Part shown: in pieces, positions 10,062 to 19,077 of the stretch
How positions within the stretch are numbered: position 1 is the stretch's first letter
Layout: each line of letters begins with the position of its first letter
Assembly (NCBI GenBank): GCA_913057945.1
Contig: CAJXOF010000016.1
Coordinates: 1-64,000 of the forward strand
Length of the DNA stretch: 64,000 nucleotides
Source of the DNA: an uncultured Hyphomonadaceae bacterium
Lineage (GTDB): Bacteria; Pseudomonadota; Alphaproteobacteria; Caulobacterales; Hyphomonadaceae
Direction: 5' to 3'
Translations under genes and position numbers: made by a program
Notes under the pieces: model-generated
Seen by the model: the letters and a program-made list of their open reading frames with translations, nothing else
What the model was told of the DNA's origin: nothing
Databases searched by the model: none

Positions 10062-10538
10062 CTATTTACGGCGGAAGGCGTCAAGATTGACGACCGTGCC
10101 AACATCCGCCTCTGGCGCGTCAGGGGCAAGCACTTCGGAATCCTCCGCTTCGCCTGCCGGCGAGATAACCGAAGCATCCTTGTCCGGCGATTCGAAGGTC
10201 AGGCCGAAATTCACGGACGGATCCACGAAGCGCGAGATGGCGGCATAGGGGATATAAAGGTGCTGGGGCACGCCTGAGAATTTCAGGATGATTTCAAAGT
10301 GACCATCCTCCACTTCCAGGTCCCAGTACTGGTGCTGGATGACGATGGTCATTTCTTCCGGGAACCGCTCGGTCAGGTAATCGGCAATTTTCACCCCCGG
10401 CGCCTTGGTGCGGAAGGTGAGGTAGAAATGATGGTCACCCGGCAGGCCGTTGGTATTGCAGCCCTTGCGCAGGGCCTCGCGGACGACACCGCGCATGGCT
10501 GCCTGGGTGAGCGCTTCGTAGCCGATATAGTCAGTCAT
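10062..10538 (-). CDS. sspB: SspB, ClpXP adaptor protein (alphaproteobacterial type)
   Basis: SspB binds the ssrA tag and tethers tagged proteins to ClpX for degradation. The 158-residue product has the SspB core (FYLTFRTKAPGVKIADYLTE, MTIVIQHQYWDLEV, FEIILKFSGVPQHLYIPYAA) followed by an acidic, Ala/Pro-rich linker. It ends in TVVNLDAFRRK, the short C-terminal ClpX-docking tail. I start at the ATG at 10538 (MTDYIGYEAL), as the longer frame to 10625 adds unrelated residues. The matching tmRNA gene is in the same window at 17.4-17.7 kb. Confidence 0.95.
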   Translation of the reverse strand: MTDYIGYEALTQAAMRGVVREALRKGCNTNGLPGDHHFYLTFRTKAPGVKIADYLTERFPEEMTIVIQHQYWDLEVEDGHFEIILKFSGVPQHLYIPYAAISRFVDPSVNFGLTFESPDKDASVISPAGEAEDSEVLAPDAPEADVGTVVNLDAFRRK

Positions 10539-10724
10539 GGGCGCGCGGTTTCCCCGGTTTGTTGTGGTTGTTCCTACAGCGCCTACAGTAAGGGCGCAGA
10601 CAGGGGCTCGCAACGGCGTTCGCACAAGGGGCGAGGAAAAAAATCACGCTCGCTTGATAGCGATTGTGACTAACTCCTTGTGGTCACGGCGATCTTTCCG
10701 GGCGCAAGCCCCTGAGATTTCCTG

Positions 10725-10916
10725 TTAGTAATTTGCCGGCGGGTCACTGGCCGGGAAGGACTCGTCGAGTTCCTCATCGACTTCATCCCATTCCTTGGGC
10801 GGGTGTTCCATGTTTTCCGCGCCAGCCGGGCGAACCTTCTTGTGATTGGTCGGCTCGTCCTGGTTTTCGGTTTCCGGGTCGGGTTTGCGATCTTTTGGGT
10901 CAGTTTGCTCGGTCAT
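10725..10916 (-). CDS. Small acidic protein ending in ESFPASDPP
   Basis: A 63-residue, highly charged product (MTEQTDPKDRKPDPETENQD start) ends DEELDESFPASDPPANY. The LDESFPASDPP motif recurs in short uncharacterised proteins of alphaproteobacteria. It lacks hydrophobic segments and is probably disordered. The ATG at 10916 is preceded by AAGGAGA at suitable spacing. It lies upstream of and co-directional with sspB but 186 bp away, and is divergent from the PLP-lyase gene at 11034. Function unknown. Confidence 0.75.
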   Translation of the reverse strand: MTEQTDPKDRKPDPETENQDEPTNHKKVRPAGAENMEHPPKEWDEVDEELDESFPASDPPANY

Positions 10917-11033
10917 GTGAATCTCCTTGTCCCTGCTCAACGCATTTCGAGGCGTTCGGTTGCGTTGAAAGGCAATCTCTCTAGGCTGCCTCACCACAGA
11001 CCAGAGAACTGGCAGACAGGGAGGACAGGCCGG

Positions 11034-12275
11034 ATGATCATGATGCCGGAAACAGGACGCGAGTGGAGCGATGTGCGCGCGGAAATGGTCGCGCGCGGGG
11101 GCGGGGACGCGCAATGGCGCGACGGGCGCACGGCGGTCTATGTCTTCAATGCCGGGCCGGAGATTTCGGCGATCCAGCATGACGCCTATGGGCTCTATAT
11201 GGCAGAGAATGGCCTCGGCCCGCTCGCCTTTCCGAGCCTTGCGCAGATGGAGAAGGAAGTCATCGGCATGGGGCTCTCCCTGTTGCATGGCCCGGATGGT
11301 TCGACCGGGGCGATGACGTCCGGCGGCACCGATTCCATCACGATGGCGATGAAGACGGCGCGGGATTATGCCAGGGCCAAAGGCAAGCCGCGCGAGGGCC
11401 AGAATGTCGTGCTGCCGCAATCGGCGCATCTCGCCTTCGACAAGGCGGCGCATCTCATGGATGTCGAAATCCGCCGCGTGCCGTTGAAAACGGACGGGTC
11501 TTATGAGGCCGATCCGGCCGCGATGGGGGAGGCGGTCGACGATGCCACGATCATGATGGTCGGTTCGGCGCCGAATTTTCCGCATGGCATCATTGATCCC
11601 ATTGCGGCGCTGGGCGAGGTCGCGGCGAAGAAGAATGTCTGGCTGCATGTCGATGCCTGCGTCGGCGGATATTTCGCGCCGTTCGGGCGGATGAATGGCG
11701 TGCCGGTGCCGGACTTCGATTTCGACGTGCCGGCGGTCCAGTCGATGAGCGCGGACCTCCATAAATATGGCTATTGCGCCAAGGGCGCCTCAACCGTGCT
11801 GTTCCGGTCGGAAGACCTCTACGCCTACATGCCGTTCGACATGGCGGGCTGGAGCGGCGCGCCGATGAAGACGCCGACGCTGGCGGGCACGCGGCCGGGC
11901 GGGGCGATCTCTGCGGCCTGGGGCGTGATGAACACGCTGGGCGTCGAAGGCTATCGCAAGCTGCAGGGGCAGGTCTGCGAAACGCGGGAGCGGATGGAAG
12001 AAGGCGTGAAGCGGCTTGGCTTCGAAATTGTCGGCAATCCGATGCTCGGCCTGATGGCGTTTCACCATCCCGATGCCCATGCCTACGCGGTCTATGGCGA
12101 AATTTTCCGGCGCGGCTGGTTCACCTCCGTGACCAAGGAACCGCCGAGCCTGCACCTGATGCTCAGCCCCAAACATGCCGATGTGGCCGACGCCTATCTG
12201 GCGGACCTCGACGCCAGCGTGAAGGCGGTGCAGGCTGGCAAGACCGGCGAAAAGGTCGAGGCGCGGTACAGCTGA
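11034..12275 (+). CDS. PLP-dependent sphingosine-1-phosphate lyase-like/decarboxylase-family protein
   Basis: The 413-residue protein belongs to the fold-type I group II decarboxylase superfamily, closest in pattern to sphingosine-1-phosphate lyases. GAMTSGGTDSITMAM is the phosphate-binding region, HVDACVGGYFAPF contains the cofactor-stacking and Asp region, and SADLHKYGYCAKG carries the Schiff-base Lys. It would cleave or decarboxylate an amino-group substrate. The ATG at 11034 follows GGGAGG at 11019-11024. Sphingolipids occur in several alphaproteobacteria, so a phosphosphingoid-base role is plausible but unproven. Confidence 0.85.
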   Translation: MIMMPETGREWSDVRAEMVARGGGDAQWRDGRTAVYVFNAGPEISAIQHDAYGLYMAENGLGPLAFPSLAQMEKEVIGMGLSLLHGPDGSTGAMTSGGTDSITMAMKTARDYARAKGKPREGQNVVLPQSAHLAFDKAAHLMDVEIRRVPLKTDGSYEADPAAMGEAVDDATIMMVGSAPNFPHGIIDPIAALGEVAAKKNVWLHVDACVGGYFAPFGRMNGVPVPDFDFDVPAVQSMSADLHKYGYCAKGASTVLFRSEDLYAYMPFDMAGWSGAPMKTPTLAGTRPGGAISAAWGVMNTLGVEGYRKLQGQVCETRERMEEGVKRLGFEIVGNPMLGLMAFHHPDAHAYAVYGEIFRRGWFTSVTKEPPSLHLMLSPKHADVADAYLADLDASVKAVQAGKTGEKVEARYS

Positions 12276-12420
12276 AGCTCCTGACCGACTAAGCGGGAAA
12301 TTCATGGGCCCCGGCCTATTGTGATTGAGCGGGGGCGGCTTTTTCCTTGACCCTGGGGGTGGCCTGTATTTGAGTTCCGATAGCGCTAACAGAAAACTGT
12401 GGCCCTTCAGGGAGATTGTC

Positions 12421-13626
12421 ATGACCGGACTCATTCATTCACGCAGGCGTTTCATGGTGCTGAGCAGTGCGACGCTGGCGGCCGCGCCCTGGCTGGCCAG
12501 CTGCGCGAGCGCTGAAAGCGGCGCGGCGATCCCGGCCAAGGCCATCGGTATGCCCTGGCCGAACTGGGGCGAACTGCCCGACAGCCCGCCGCCTGCGCCA
12601 CAGGAAGGGAGTGTTGGCTTCGCCGTGATGGGGCTGGGCGGCTATGCCATCGGCAAGGTGCTGCCGGCGTTGGCGAATGGCCAGCGCTGCCATGTTGCGG
12701 CGGTCGTGTCCGGCAATCCGGAAAAGGCAAAGCAAGTGGCCGCGGCCTATGGCGTGCCGGAAGACGCGATCTATTCGTATGAGGATTTTGACCGCATCGC
12801 GGAAGATGACCGGGTCGAGGCGGTCTACAATGTGTTGCCGACCGGCCTGCACATGGAGTGGACGGAGAAGAGTTTCGCCGCCGGCAAGCATGTCATGTGC
12901 GAGAAGCCGATGGCGCTGTCATCCGAGGAGTGCGCGCGGATGATTGCGGCCTCCGAAGCCGCCGGCAAGAAGCTGATGATCGGCTATCGCTGTCATTTCG
13001 AGCCGTTCAATCTGCGCGCCATGGAGCTGATGCGCGACGGCGCGGTCGGCCCGATCAAGACGATCGAGACCTCGCAGCAATACATGATGGGCCCGACCGA
13101 TGTATCGGAGAATTGGCGGGTCGTGCGCGCCCTGGCCGGGGGCGGGCCGCTGGAGGATTACGGCCTTTATGGTTTGCAGTCGGCGCTCTACCTGTCCGGC
13201 GAGATGCCGGTTGCGGTCAAGGCGGTGACCGAGCAGCCGGAGAATGATCCACGCTTTGCGGAAATCTTCTCCTCGGTCACGACCGAGTTGCGGTTCCCGT
13301 CCGGGGCAACGGCCCATCTGTATACGTCCTATAATGATGCGCCGCCCAGCAACCTTGCCCGTGTGGAAGGGGAGGCGGGGGGCCTGCTGATGGACCCGGC
13401 GACGGGATATGACGGCCAGAAGATGACCCTGACCCGCGACGGCGTGTCGGAAGACCTCGTGCCGGGCGATCCCAATGTGCAGTTCGCCCGCATGTGCGAT
13501 CACATGGCGGCAGCAATCCGGGATGGCTCTGAGATCCTGACGCCGGGCGAGATGGGCTTGCGCGACATCGCGCTGATCGAGGCGATCTATCGCTCGGCCG
13601 CCGAGGGGCGCGAGATCACGCTGTAG
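12421..13626 (+). CDS. Exported Gfo/Idh/MocA-family oxidoreductase
   Basis: This 401-residue protein starts with a twin-arginine-type signal (HSRRRFMVLSSATLAAAPWLASC), whose final Cys could also be a lipobox. The mature part has a Rossmann fold, GFAVMGLGGYAIGKVLPAL near residue 62, and the family motif CEKPMALS near 160, whose Lys is catalytic. It resembles glucose-fructose oxidoreductase-like enzymes with tightly bound NADP, which fits Tat export of a prefolded holo-enzyme. It likely oxidises or reduces a sugar derivative in the periplasm. It stands alone between the PLP lyase and GST genes. Confidence 0.9.
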   Translation: MTGLIHSRRRFMVLSSATLAAAPWLASCASAESGAAIPAKAIGMPWPNWGELPDSPPPAPQEGSVGFAVMGLGGYAIGKVLPALANGQRCHVAAVVSGNPEKAKQVAAAYGVPEDAIYSYEDFDRIAEDDRVEAVYNVLPTGLHMEWTEKSFAAGKHVMCEKPMALSSEECARMIAASEAAGKKLMIGYRCHFEPFNLRAMELMRDGAVGPIKTIETSQQYMMGPTDVSENWRVVRALAGGGPLEDYGLYGLQSALYLSGEMPVAVKAVTEQPENDPRFAEIFSSVTTELRFPSGATAHLYTSYNDAPPSNLARVEGEAGGLLMDPATGYDGQKMTLTRDGVSEDLVPGDPNVQFARMCDHMAAAIRDGSEILTPGEMGLRDIALIEAIYRSAAEGREITL

Positions 13627-13731
13627 CGCTTACAGGAAATTCGCGTTTCCCTCGCGGGATCGTGGCTGGACGTGGGGCGTGCGCGCTCTACACTCTCCCT
13701 GTCGCCCAAGTCGGGCATGAGGGGCCAAACC

Positions 13732-14403
13732 ATGATCACGCTGCACCATCTTGAGAAGTCGCAATCTATCCGCATCCTCTGGCTGCTGGAGGAATTGGGC
13801 GTGCCCTATGAGGTCAAGCTGTATGACCGCGACCCGAAAACGCGGCTCGCGCCAGCCGAATACAAGGCCGTCTCACCGCTTGGCACGGCGCCCTGCATCA
13901 GTGATGGTGACATCACGCTGGCCGAGACGAATGCGATCGTCGACTACATCCTGGACAAGCATGATGATGGCCGGCTGCGGCCTGCGCCGGGCACGCCGCA
14001 CCGGGCCGATTACCTGTTCTGGTTCCATGCCTCCCAAGGCAGTTTCCAGCCGCTGCTGACCAATAAATTCGTCATGCTGGCGATGACGGCACGCGCGCCG
14101 TTCTTCCTGAAGCCTGCCGCGAAGATGCTGGTGGGCGGACTGGACAAGGCGTTTTTCGGTCCGCGCCTGAATGCCTTCATGGCCGAGGCCGAAAAGGCGC
14201 TCGGCAAGAGCACCTGGTTTGCCGGGGAGTCCCTGACGGCGGCGGACATGGTGATGGGCTATTCCATGGAACTGGCCGCGCACCGGGCCGGGATGGATGC
14301 CGGGAATTATCCGAATGCGCACAGATTCCTGCAGCAGATGCGCGCCTATCCTTCCTATCAGCGCGCGCTGGAAAAGGATGGCAAGGGCACCATCCTGCTC
14401 TGA
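13732..14403 (+). CDS. Glutathione S-transferase family protein
   Basis: The 223-residue product has the GST layout: a thioredoxin-like N-terminal domain (HLEKSQSIRILWLLEELGVPYEV) with the glutathione-binding segment LAETNAIVDYI near residue 64, and a helical C-terminal domain with GESLTAADMVMGYSMELA. It would conjugate glutathione or act as a peroxidase or isomerase. GAGGGG at about 13719-13724 supports the ATG at 13732. It is followed 56 bp later by an FAD monooxygenase, and both may serve detoxification of the same class of compounds (inference). Confidence 0.9.
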   Translation: MITLHHLEKSQSIRILWLLEELGVPYEVKLYDRDPKTRLAPAEYKAVSPLGTAPCISDGDITLAETNAIVDYILDKHDDGRLRPAPGTPHRADYLFWFHASQGSFQPLLTNKFVMLAMTARAPFFLKPAAKMLVGGLDKAFFGPRLNAFMAEAEKALGKSTWFAGESLTAADMVMGYSMELAAHRAGMDAGNYPNAHRFLQQMRAYPSYQRALEKDGKGTILL

Positions 14404-14459
14404 TTTGAGCTTGCGGAAGCCAAGGCGTCGGGCGTAGCGTGCCCGCGACGGAGGCAAGG

Positions 14460-15680
14460 ATGCGCGAGCTTTCCACGACATGCTGCATCGCCGGGGGCGG
14501 ACCGGCGGGAATGATGCTGGGCTATTTGCTGGCGCGGCAGGGCGTGGATGTCACCGTGCTGGAAAAGCATGAGGATTTCTTCCGCGATTTCCGGGGCGAC
14601 ACGGTGCATCCCTCCACGCTGCAGGCGTTACACGAGATGGGCCTGCTGGACGAATACCTCCAGCGCCCCTTCCAGAAGACCGAGACGCTGAACGTGCAGA
14701 TCGAGGGCGAGTCCGTGATGCTCGCGGATTTTCGTCACTTGCCGGTGGCGGCGCCCTATATCGCGATGATGCCGCAATGGGAATTCCTCGACCATCTGGC
14801 CGATGCCGGGCGGAAGATGGACAATTTCCACCTGATGATGTCGGCCAGGTCCGAGCGGTATACGGAAGAAAATGGCCGGGTGACCGGGCTGGACGTGGCG
14901 ACCCCCGACGGGCCGGTACACATAAAGGCTGACCTGGTGGTCGGCGCGGACGGGCGCGGGTCGGATCTGCGTGCGCAGAGCGGACTGCCCCTAAAGGAGA
15001 TCGGCGCGCCGATTGACGTGTTCTGGTTTCGCCTGTCGCGATCCGCCGGGGAGGCGTCCGAATCCCTCGGGCGCGTCTCTGCCGACGGCATGCTGGTGAT
15101 GATCAATCGCGGCGATTACTGGCAATGTGCACTGCCCTTTCCGAAGGGCGCGGATGACGAGATTCGCGCGCTGGGCCTGCCTGCGCTGCGCCAGCGGATT
15201 GCGCGCATGGCGCCGGAGCTTGCGGGCAGTGTCGATGAGCTTGCCTCATGGCAGGATCTGAAACTGCTGACGGTTCAGGTGAACCGGCTGGACCTCTGGT
15301 GGCGGACCGGCCTGCTGTTCATCGGCGATGCGGCCCATGCCATGTCGCCGGTGGGCGGGGTGGGCGTGAACCTTGCCGTGCAGGACGCCATCGCGGCGGC
15401 GCGTATCTTCGGCACGCCCTTGAGGGAGGGCACGTTGACAGATGCGGACCTTGTCGCGGTTCAGGCGCGGCGGGAATGGCCGACAAAGGTGACGCAATCG
15501 GCGCAGGTGTTTGCCCACAACATGGTGCTGGTGCCTGCGCTGAACGCGAAGCGGAAAATCCGTATGCCGTTTATCCTGCGCCTGTTCAAATGGATTCCCT
15601 TCCTGCGGCGGCTGCCCGCCCGCGCGGTCGGTATGGGCGTGCGGCCCGAGCATTGGGACCGGAGCCTCGACCGGGACTAG
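14460..15680 (+). CDS. FAD-dependent aromatic-hydroxylase-type monooxygenase
   Basis: This is a group A flavoprotein monooxygenase of 406 residues. CIAGGGPAGMMLGYLLARQG is the dinucleotide-binding loop, DLVVGADGRGSDLR the DG motif, and LLFIGDAAHAMSPVGGVGVN the second FAD-binding GD motif. Such enzymes hydroxylate phenolic or quinone-like substrates with NAD(P)H and O2. The ATG at 14460 follows GGAGG at 14450-14454; a GTG at 14439 is less likely. The C-terminal basic region RLFKWIPFLRRLPARAVG may contact the membrane. The substrate is unknown. Confidence 0.9.
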   Translation: MRELSTTCCIAGGGPAGMMLGYLLARQGVDVTVLEKHEDFFRDFRGDTVHPSTLQALHEMGLLDEYLQRPFQKTETLNVQIEGESVMLADFRHLPVAAPYIAMMPQWEFLDHLADAGRKMDNFHLMMSARSERYTEENGRVTGLDVATPDGPVHIKADLVVGADGRGSDLRAQSGLPLKEIGAPIDVFWFRLSRSAGEASESLGRVSADGMLVMINRGDYWQCALPFPKGADDEIRALGLPALRQRIARMAPELAGSVDELASWQDLKLLTVQVNRLDLWWRTGLLFIGDAAHAMSPVGGVGVNLAVQDAIAAARIFGTPLREGTLTDADLVAVQARREWPTKVTQSAQVFAHNMVLVPALNAKRKIRMPFILRLFKWIPFLRRLPARAVGMGVRPEHWDRSLDRD

Positions 15681-17290
15681 CGGCGACGCATGGCCTTGGC
15701 GATTTCGGGCAGGTCTTCGGCGGTCTGGTGGAATTGGGGTTCGGCGCGGGCCTCTGACTTTTGCTCATAGGCATAACCGAGCGAGAGGATCGCCGCGTCC
15801 TGATCCTTGCCGCCCATGAACGAAAGCCCGACCGGCAGGCCGCGGGCTGTGCCCATTGGGACCGTGAGATGCGGATAGCCGGCAATCGCGGCCATATAGC
15901 CCGCGCCCGGCCAGTCCGGCCAGACATCGCCATTGACCGGGTCCACGCGCGGGGCGAGCGGGCCGGACGGCGCGACCAGAACATCGACATCATGCTCCGT
16001 CAGCAGACGGTCAATGCCCTTCTCGCGGGTGGCGGACTGGATGAAGGCGACGGCCTCCTTGTAGCTGTCGGAATCGAGGCCTTCCATCTCTTCGGATTGC
16101 TCGAAAATGTCCTGGTTGAAGAGGGCGAGTTCGGTGTCGGCATTGTCGGTATTGAAAGCGATCAGATCGGATAGTGTGCGGGTCGAGACGGTGTCCGGCG
16201 TGCTGGCGAGATAATCGTTCAGCGTGGCCTTGAACTCGTATTTCAGCACAGCGAAAGCCTTGCCCCAGAAGCCGTCCGGCATGTTGGCCTCCTCGATATC
16301 GACGAGAATGGCGCCCGCCGCTTCCATCGCGGCGAGGGCTTCGTCGAAGCGCGCGCGGATAAGCTCATTATTGCCTTCGGCGCTGCGCAGGACGCCGATG
16401 CGGGCGCCGTCCAGCGAGTTGGCATCGAGGGTGGCAACGTAATCGGTCTTCGCCTCGCCGGTCGCCATCGCGGTCAGCATCATGGCGGCGCCTTTCACGG
16501 TCTTCGTCATTGGTCCGGCCGTATCCTGAGAGGAGGAAATCGGCACGATGTATTCCTGCGAGACGAGGCCGACCGTGGGCTTGAAACCGACCACGCCATT
16601 GACCGTGGAGGGACAGGAGATCGAGCCATTGGTCTCGGTGCCGACGGTCCCTGCTGCGAGGGAGGCGGCGGCGGCGGCACCGGAGCCGGAACTGGAGCCA
16701 CAGGGATTGCGGTCCAGCATGTGCGGATTGCGGACCTGTCCGCCGAGGGCGGACCAGCCGCTCATCGAGCTGTTGGAGCGGAAGTTTGCCCATTGGCTGA
16801 GATTGGTCTTGCCAAGGATGATCGCACCCTCGGCGCGCAGCCCCGCGACGAGCGGGGAGTCGCGGCCCGTGACATTGTCCTTCAGGGCGAGCGAGCCGGC
16901 GGTGGTCGCCATGTCATCTGCCGTCTCGATATTGTCTTTCAGCAGGATGGGCAGGCCGTGCAGTGCGCCGAGCGGCTCGCCGGCCTCGCGCTTTGCATCC
17001 AGCGCGCGGGCGTCGTCCAGTGCGGCCGGGTTGAGGGTGAGGACGGCCTGAAGGGTGGGACCGTTGCGGTCGACCAGCTCAATCCGGTCGAGATAGGCCT
17101 GGGTCAGCGCTTCGGCGGTGATTTCGCCGGTTTGCAGTGCTTCAGCCAGGTCAGGCAGGGTTTTCGCGGTCCAGCCGCTGGCGGCGTAGCTGATCGGGGC
17201 TTTGGCATCCGGCATCGGCGCGTCTCCTGTCTGCGGGGAACAGGCGGCGAGCGCCAGCGCCGACATGGCGGCGACGAGAATGTGTTTCAT
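15677..17290 (-). CDS. Amidase-signature family lipoprotein
   Basis: The 537-residue protein opens with a lipoprotein signal, MKHILVAAMSALALAAC, whose lipobox predicts membrane anchoring. The amidase-signature catalytic residues are visible: Lys in LLKDNIETADD, the Gly/Ser-rich loop NPCGSSSGSGAAAAA with the cis-Ser, and the nucleophile region TETNGSISCP. It would hydrolyse an amide in the periplasm. I chose the ATG at 17290 because the signal peptide begins there and GAGGGAG lies upstream. It overlaps the convergent monooxygenase gene by 4 bases. A second exported amidase is at 54286-55797, not closely similar. Confidence 0.92.
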   Translation of the reverse strand: MKHILVAAMSALALAACSPQTGDAPMPDAKAPISYAASGWTAKTLPDLAEALQTGEITAEALTQAYLDRIELVDRNGPTLQAVLTLNPAALDDARALDAKREAGEPLGALHGLPILLKDNIETADDMATTAGSLALKDNVTGRDSPLVAGLRAEGAIILGKTNLSQWANFRSNSSMSGWSALGGQVRNPHMLDRNPCGSSSGSGAAAAASLAAGTVGTETNGSISCPSTVNGVVGFKPTVGLVSQEYIVPISSSQDTAGPMTKTVKGAAMMLTAMATGEAKTDYVATLDANSLDGARIGVLRSAEGNNELIRARFDEALAAMEAAGAILVDIEEANMPDGFWGKAFAVLKYEFKATLNDYLASTPDTVSTRTLSDLIAFNTDNADTELALFNQDIFEQSEEMEGLDSDSYKEAVAFIQSATREKGIDRLLTEHDVDVLVAPSGPLAPRVDPVNGDVWPDWPGAGYMAAIAGYPHLTVPMGTARGLPVGLSFMGGKDQDAAILSLGYAYEQKSEARAEPQFHQTAEDLPEIAKAMRRR

Positions 17291-17384
17291 GATGGCCGGC
17301 TCCCTCAGCATGTCCGCCGCGACGCTAGCGGCAAATCCACAGGCTGGCCAGCGCAGGGCGCGCACGAATTCGCGAGGGAAGGGA

Positions 17385-17706
17385 TAAGTGGAGGCTTCTG
17401 TTGCCAGGCGCCTCCGGGCCCCGCCTAGGGGTCTGAAACCCTAGGAGTTAAGTCGGTAAATACCGGACCGCTTACGCAGCCAGGAGTTCACCTTCAGCAA
17501 AGTTGTCATTTGCAACTATGTGATATGGGCTTCTGAGGGGGCCCAATCCGGCAAAGGCATCGTCTTTACACGTCCGTCGATCCTATTTCGGCCCCGTCAG
17601 AAACAGGCCGGTGAGTGCCTGAACCTGCTTTTGGTGGAGCCGCCGGGTACCGCCCCCGGGTCCGAACCGCTTATTGCACGCGCGTTTATCGCCATAGTCC
17701 GAAGAC
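17385..17706 (-). ncRNA. ssrA: tmRNA, permuted two-piece alphaproteobacterial form
   Basis: tmRNA rescues stalled ribosomes and tags the product for proteolysis. On the minus strand the acceptor piece comes first (about 17706 to 17632), ending CGGCTCC-A-CCA with CCA encoded. A 36-base spacer (17631-17596) follows, then the coding piece starting GGGGCCG at 17595. GGGGCCG and CGGCTCC form a 7-bp acceptor stem with the G3-U pair that specifies alanine charging. The tag frame at 17508-17467 reads ANDNFAEGELLAA then TAA, after the usual ATAGTT context. The T-stem CCGGG/CCCGG encloses the loop GGCGGTA instead of TTCRANN. A CCTAGGG/CCCTAGG hairpin (17424-17445) lies near the 3' end; exact ends are estimates. 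A TATATT at 17718-17713 could be the -10 element. Confidence 0.93.
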
Positions 17707-17896
17707 ATGACCAATATAGGGATGATTTGGGGGCTTTGGAAGGGGTAAAGGCGGTTGTGTCGGCAAGTGGAGCTGCAGACGGGTCGTGTATTCGGGGCAT
17801 CTGTCAGGTTCCACAGATTATATAAACTATTTTGCGCGAGGGTTCGCTTTGTTCGCTTAGTGAACAAGGTGCTTAAGCCAATGGAGCGGAGTTCGT
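17707..17896. promoter_or_regulatory. Divergent promoter region between ssrA and the EAL gene
   Basis: This 190-bp gap holds the expected promoters of ssrA (minus) and the EAL gene (plus). TATATT at 17718-17713 on the minus strand fits an ssrA -10 about 7 bases before the acceptor piece; no convincing -35 is visible. AT-rich sequence at 17815-17835 and CGGAG at 17887-17891 serve the EAL side. I see no other gene here. Confidence 0.4.
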
Positions 17897-18673
17897 ATGA
17901 GCGTTTCGTGCGAAGGTTGTCGCGATGGTGCGGAGTTTGAACTGCCAATCACGATGGCGTTCCAGCCGATCGTCGATGTCAAAGAACGACGCGTATTCGC
18001 GCACGAAGCCTTGGTGCGTGGCATAGACGGGCAAGGCGCCAGCGAAATATTGGCGCAAGTATCGGACAGCAATAGGTATGCATTCGATCAAAAATGTCGC
18101 GTCAAGTCGATCGAACAAGCAACAGACCTCAAGCTTGCCGAAAGCGACTCACTACTATCCATCAATTTCCTGCCCAACGCAGTCTATGAACCGCGCGCCT
18201 GCATTAGACTGACTCTGGCGGCCGCCTTGCGCACGGGCTTCCCCGTGCAAAGGATCGTCTTCGAGTTCACGGAAGTGGAACGCATGGATTCGACGCATGT
18301 GCTGAATATATTGCGGACTTATCACGCAATGGGGTTCAAGACAGCAATCGACGATTTTGGCGCAGGCTATGCCGGCCTGAACCTGCTGGCAGAGTATCAG
18401 CCAGACTTCGTCAAACTCGATATGGAACTCATCCGCGGCTTGGACAAAAACTCTGTGAAACGGAGCATTGTGGATCACACGCTTAACATGCTGCGCGAAC
18501 TGGATGTGATTCCCATTTGTGAGGGGATCGAGACAATCGATGAATACAAGGCTCTGAGGGATCTGGGTGTGGACCTGATGCAAGGGTATCTGTTCTCAAA
18601 GCCCTGTGTCGCATCTCTACCCGTACCGATATGGCCTGACACCACATTCGAAAATTTGCGTGGGAAGATGTGA
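17897..18673 (+). CDS. Stand-alone EAL-domain c-di-GMP phosphodiesterase
   Basis: The 258-residue protein is essentially one EAL domain with no sensory, GGDEF or membrane part. The conserved residues needed for metal binding and hydrolysis are present: Glu in the EAL motif (HEALVRG), Asn in INFLPNA, Glu in EFTEVE, the Asp pair in DDFGAG, Lys in VKLD, Glu in CEGIE and Gln in LMQGY. It is thus probably an active c-di-GMP phosphodiesterase in the cytoplasm. Base composition is clearly less GC-rich than its neighbours, hinting at a different history. It has its own ribosome binding site (CGGAG) and no operon partner. Confidence 0.93.
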   Translation: MSVSCEGCRDGAEFELPITMAFQPIVDVKERRVFAHEALVRGIDGQGASEILAQVSDSNRYAFDQKCRVKSIEQATDLKLAESDSLLSINFLPNAVYEPRACIRLTLAAALRTGFPVQRIVFEFTEVERMDSTHVLNILRTYHAMGFKTAIDDFGAGYAGLNLLAEYQPDFVKLDMELIRGLDKNSVKRSIVDHTLNMLRELDVIPICEGIETIDEYKALRDLGVDLMQGYLFSKPCVASLPVPIWPDTTFENLRGKM

Positions 18674-18768
18674 ACAAACGTCCCGCTTTTGTCTCTTCAA
18701 GACTGAAAGCGGTCCGTCGGCTATTCACGCCTGACAATCAATAATAGTTTCGTGAGCCAGGCTTGGCT

Positions 18769-19077
18769 CTAGCAGATCGTGTCGGCGTCGCCCTGTTCGC
18801 CGAAGCCATCGGCGATGAGGCTGGCGAGGGCGGTGACCGCTTCGGCCGCATCGGGGCCTTCGGCGTTCAGTTCGACTTCACAGCCCTTGTGGGCGACCAG
18901 CATCAGCAGATCCATGATCGAGCGGGCATCGGCGGTTTCGCCTTCATGCGAGACGATGACCCGGGAGTCGAACTCGCCCGCCAGACGGGAGAGGCGCGCT
19001 GCGGCGCGGGCATGCAGGCCCTTGCGGTTGACGATCATGGCGCGCTGGCTGGCGGTGAGGGTTTCCGTGTCGGGCAT
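18769..19077 (-). CDS. Phosphocarrier protein HPr (PTS)
   Basis: HPr relays phosphate from EI to EIIA proteins. The 102-residue product has the active His in GLHARAA (His22) and the regulatory Ser in ARSIMDLL (Ser53), the target of HPr kinase. It has about ten extra residues at each end compared with the usual 85-90. The ATG at 19077 overlaps by one base the TGA of the EIIA gene; a TTG just upstream is less likely. With EIIA-Man and no sugar permease nearby, this looks like the incomplete, regulatory PTS of alphaproteobacteria. HPr kinase and EI are not in the window. Confidence 0.93.
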   Translation of the reverse strand: MPDTETLTASQRAMIVNRKGLHARAAARLSRLAGEFDSRVIVSHEGETADARSIMDLLMLVAHKGCEVELNAEGPDAAEAVTALASLIADGFGEQGDADTIC

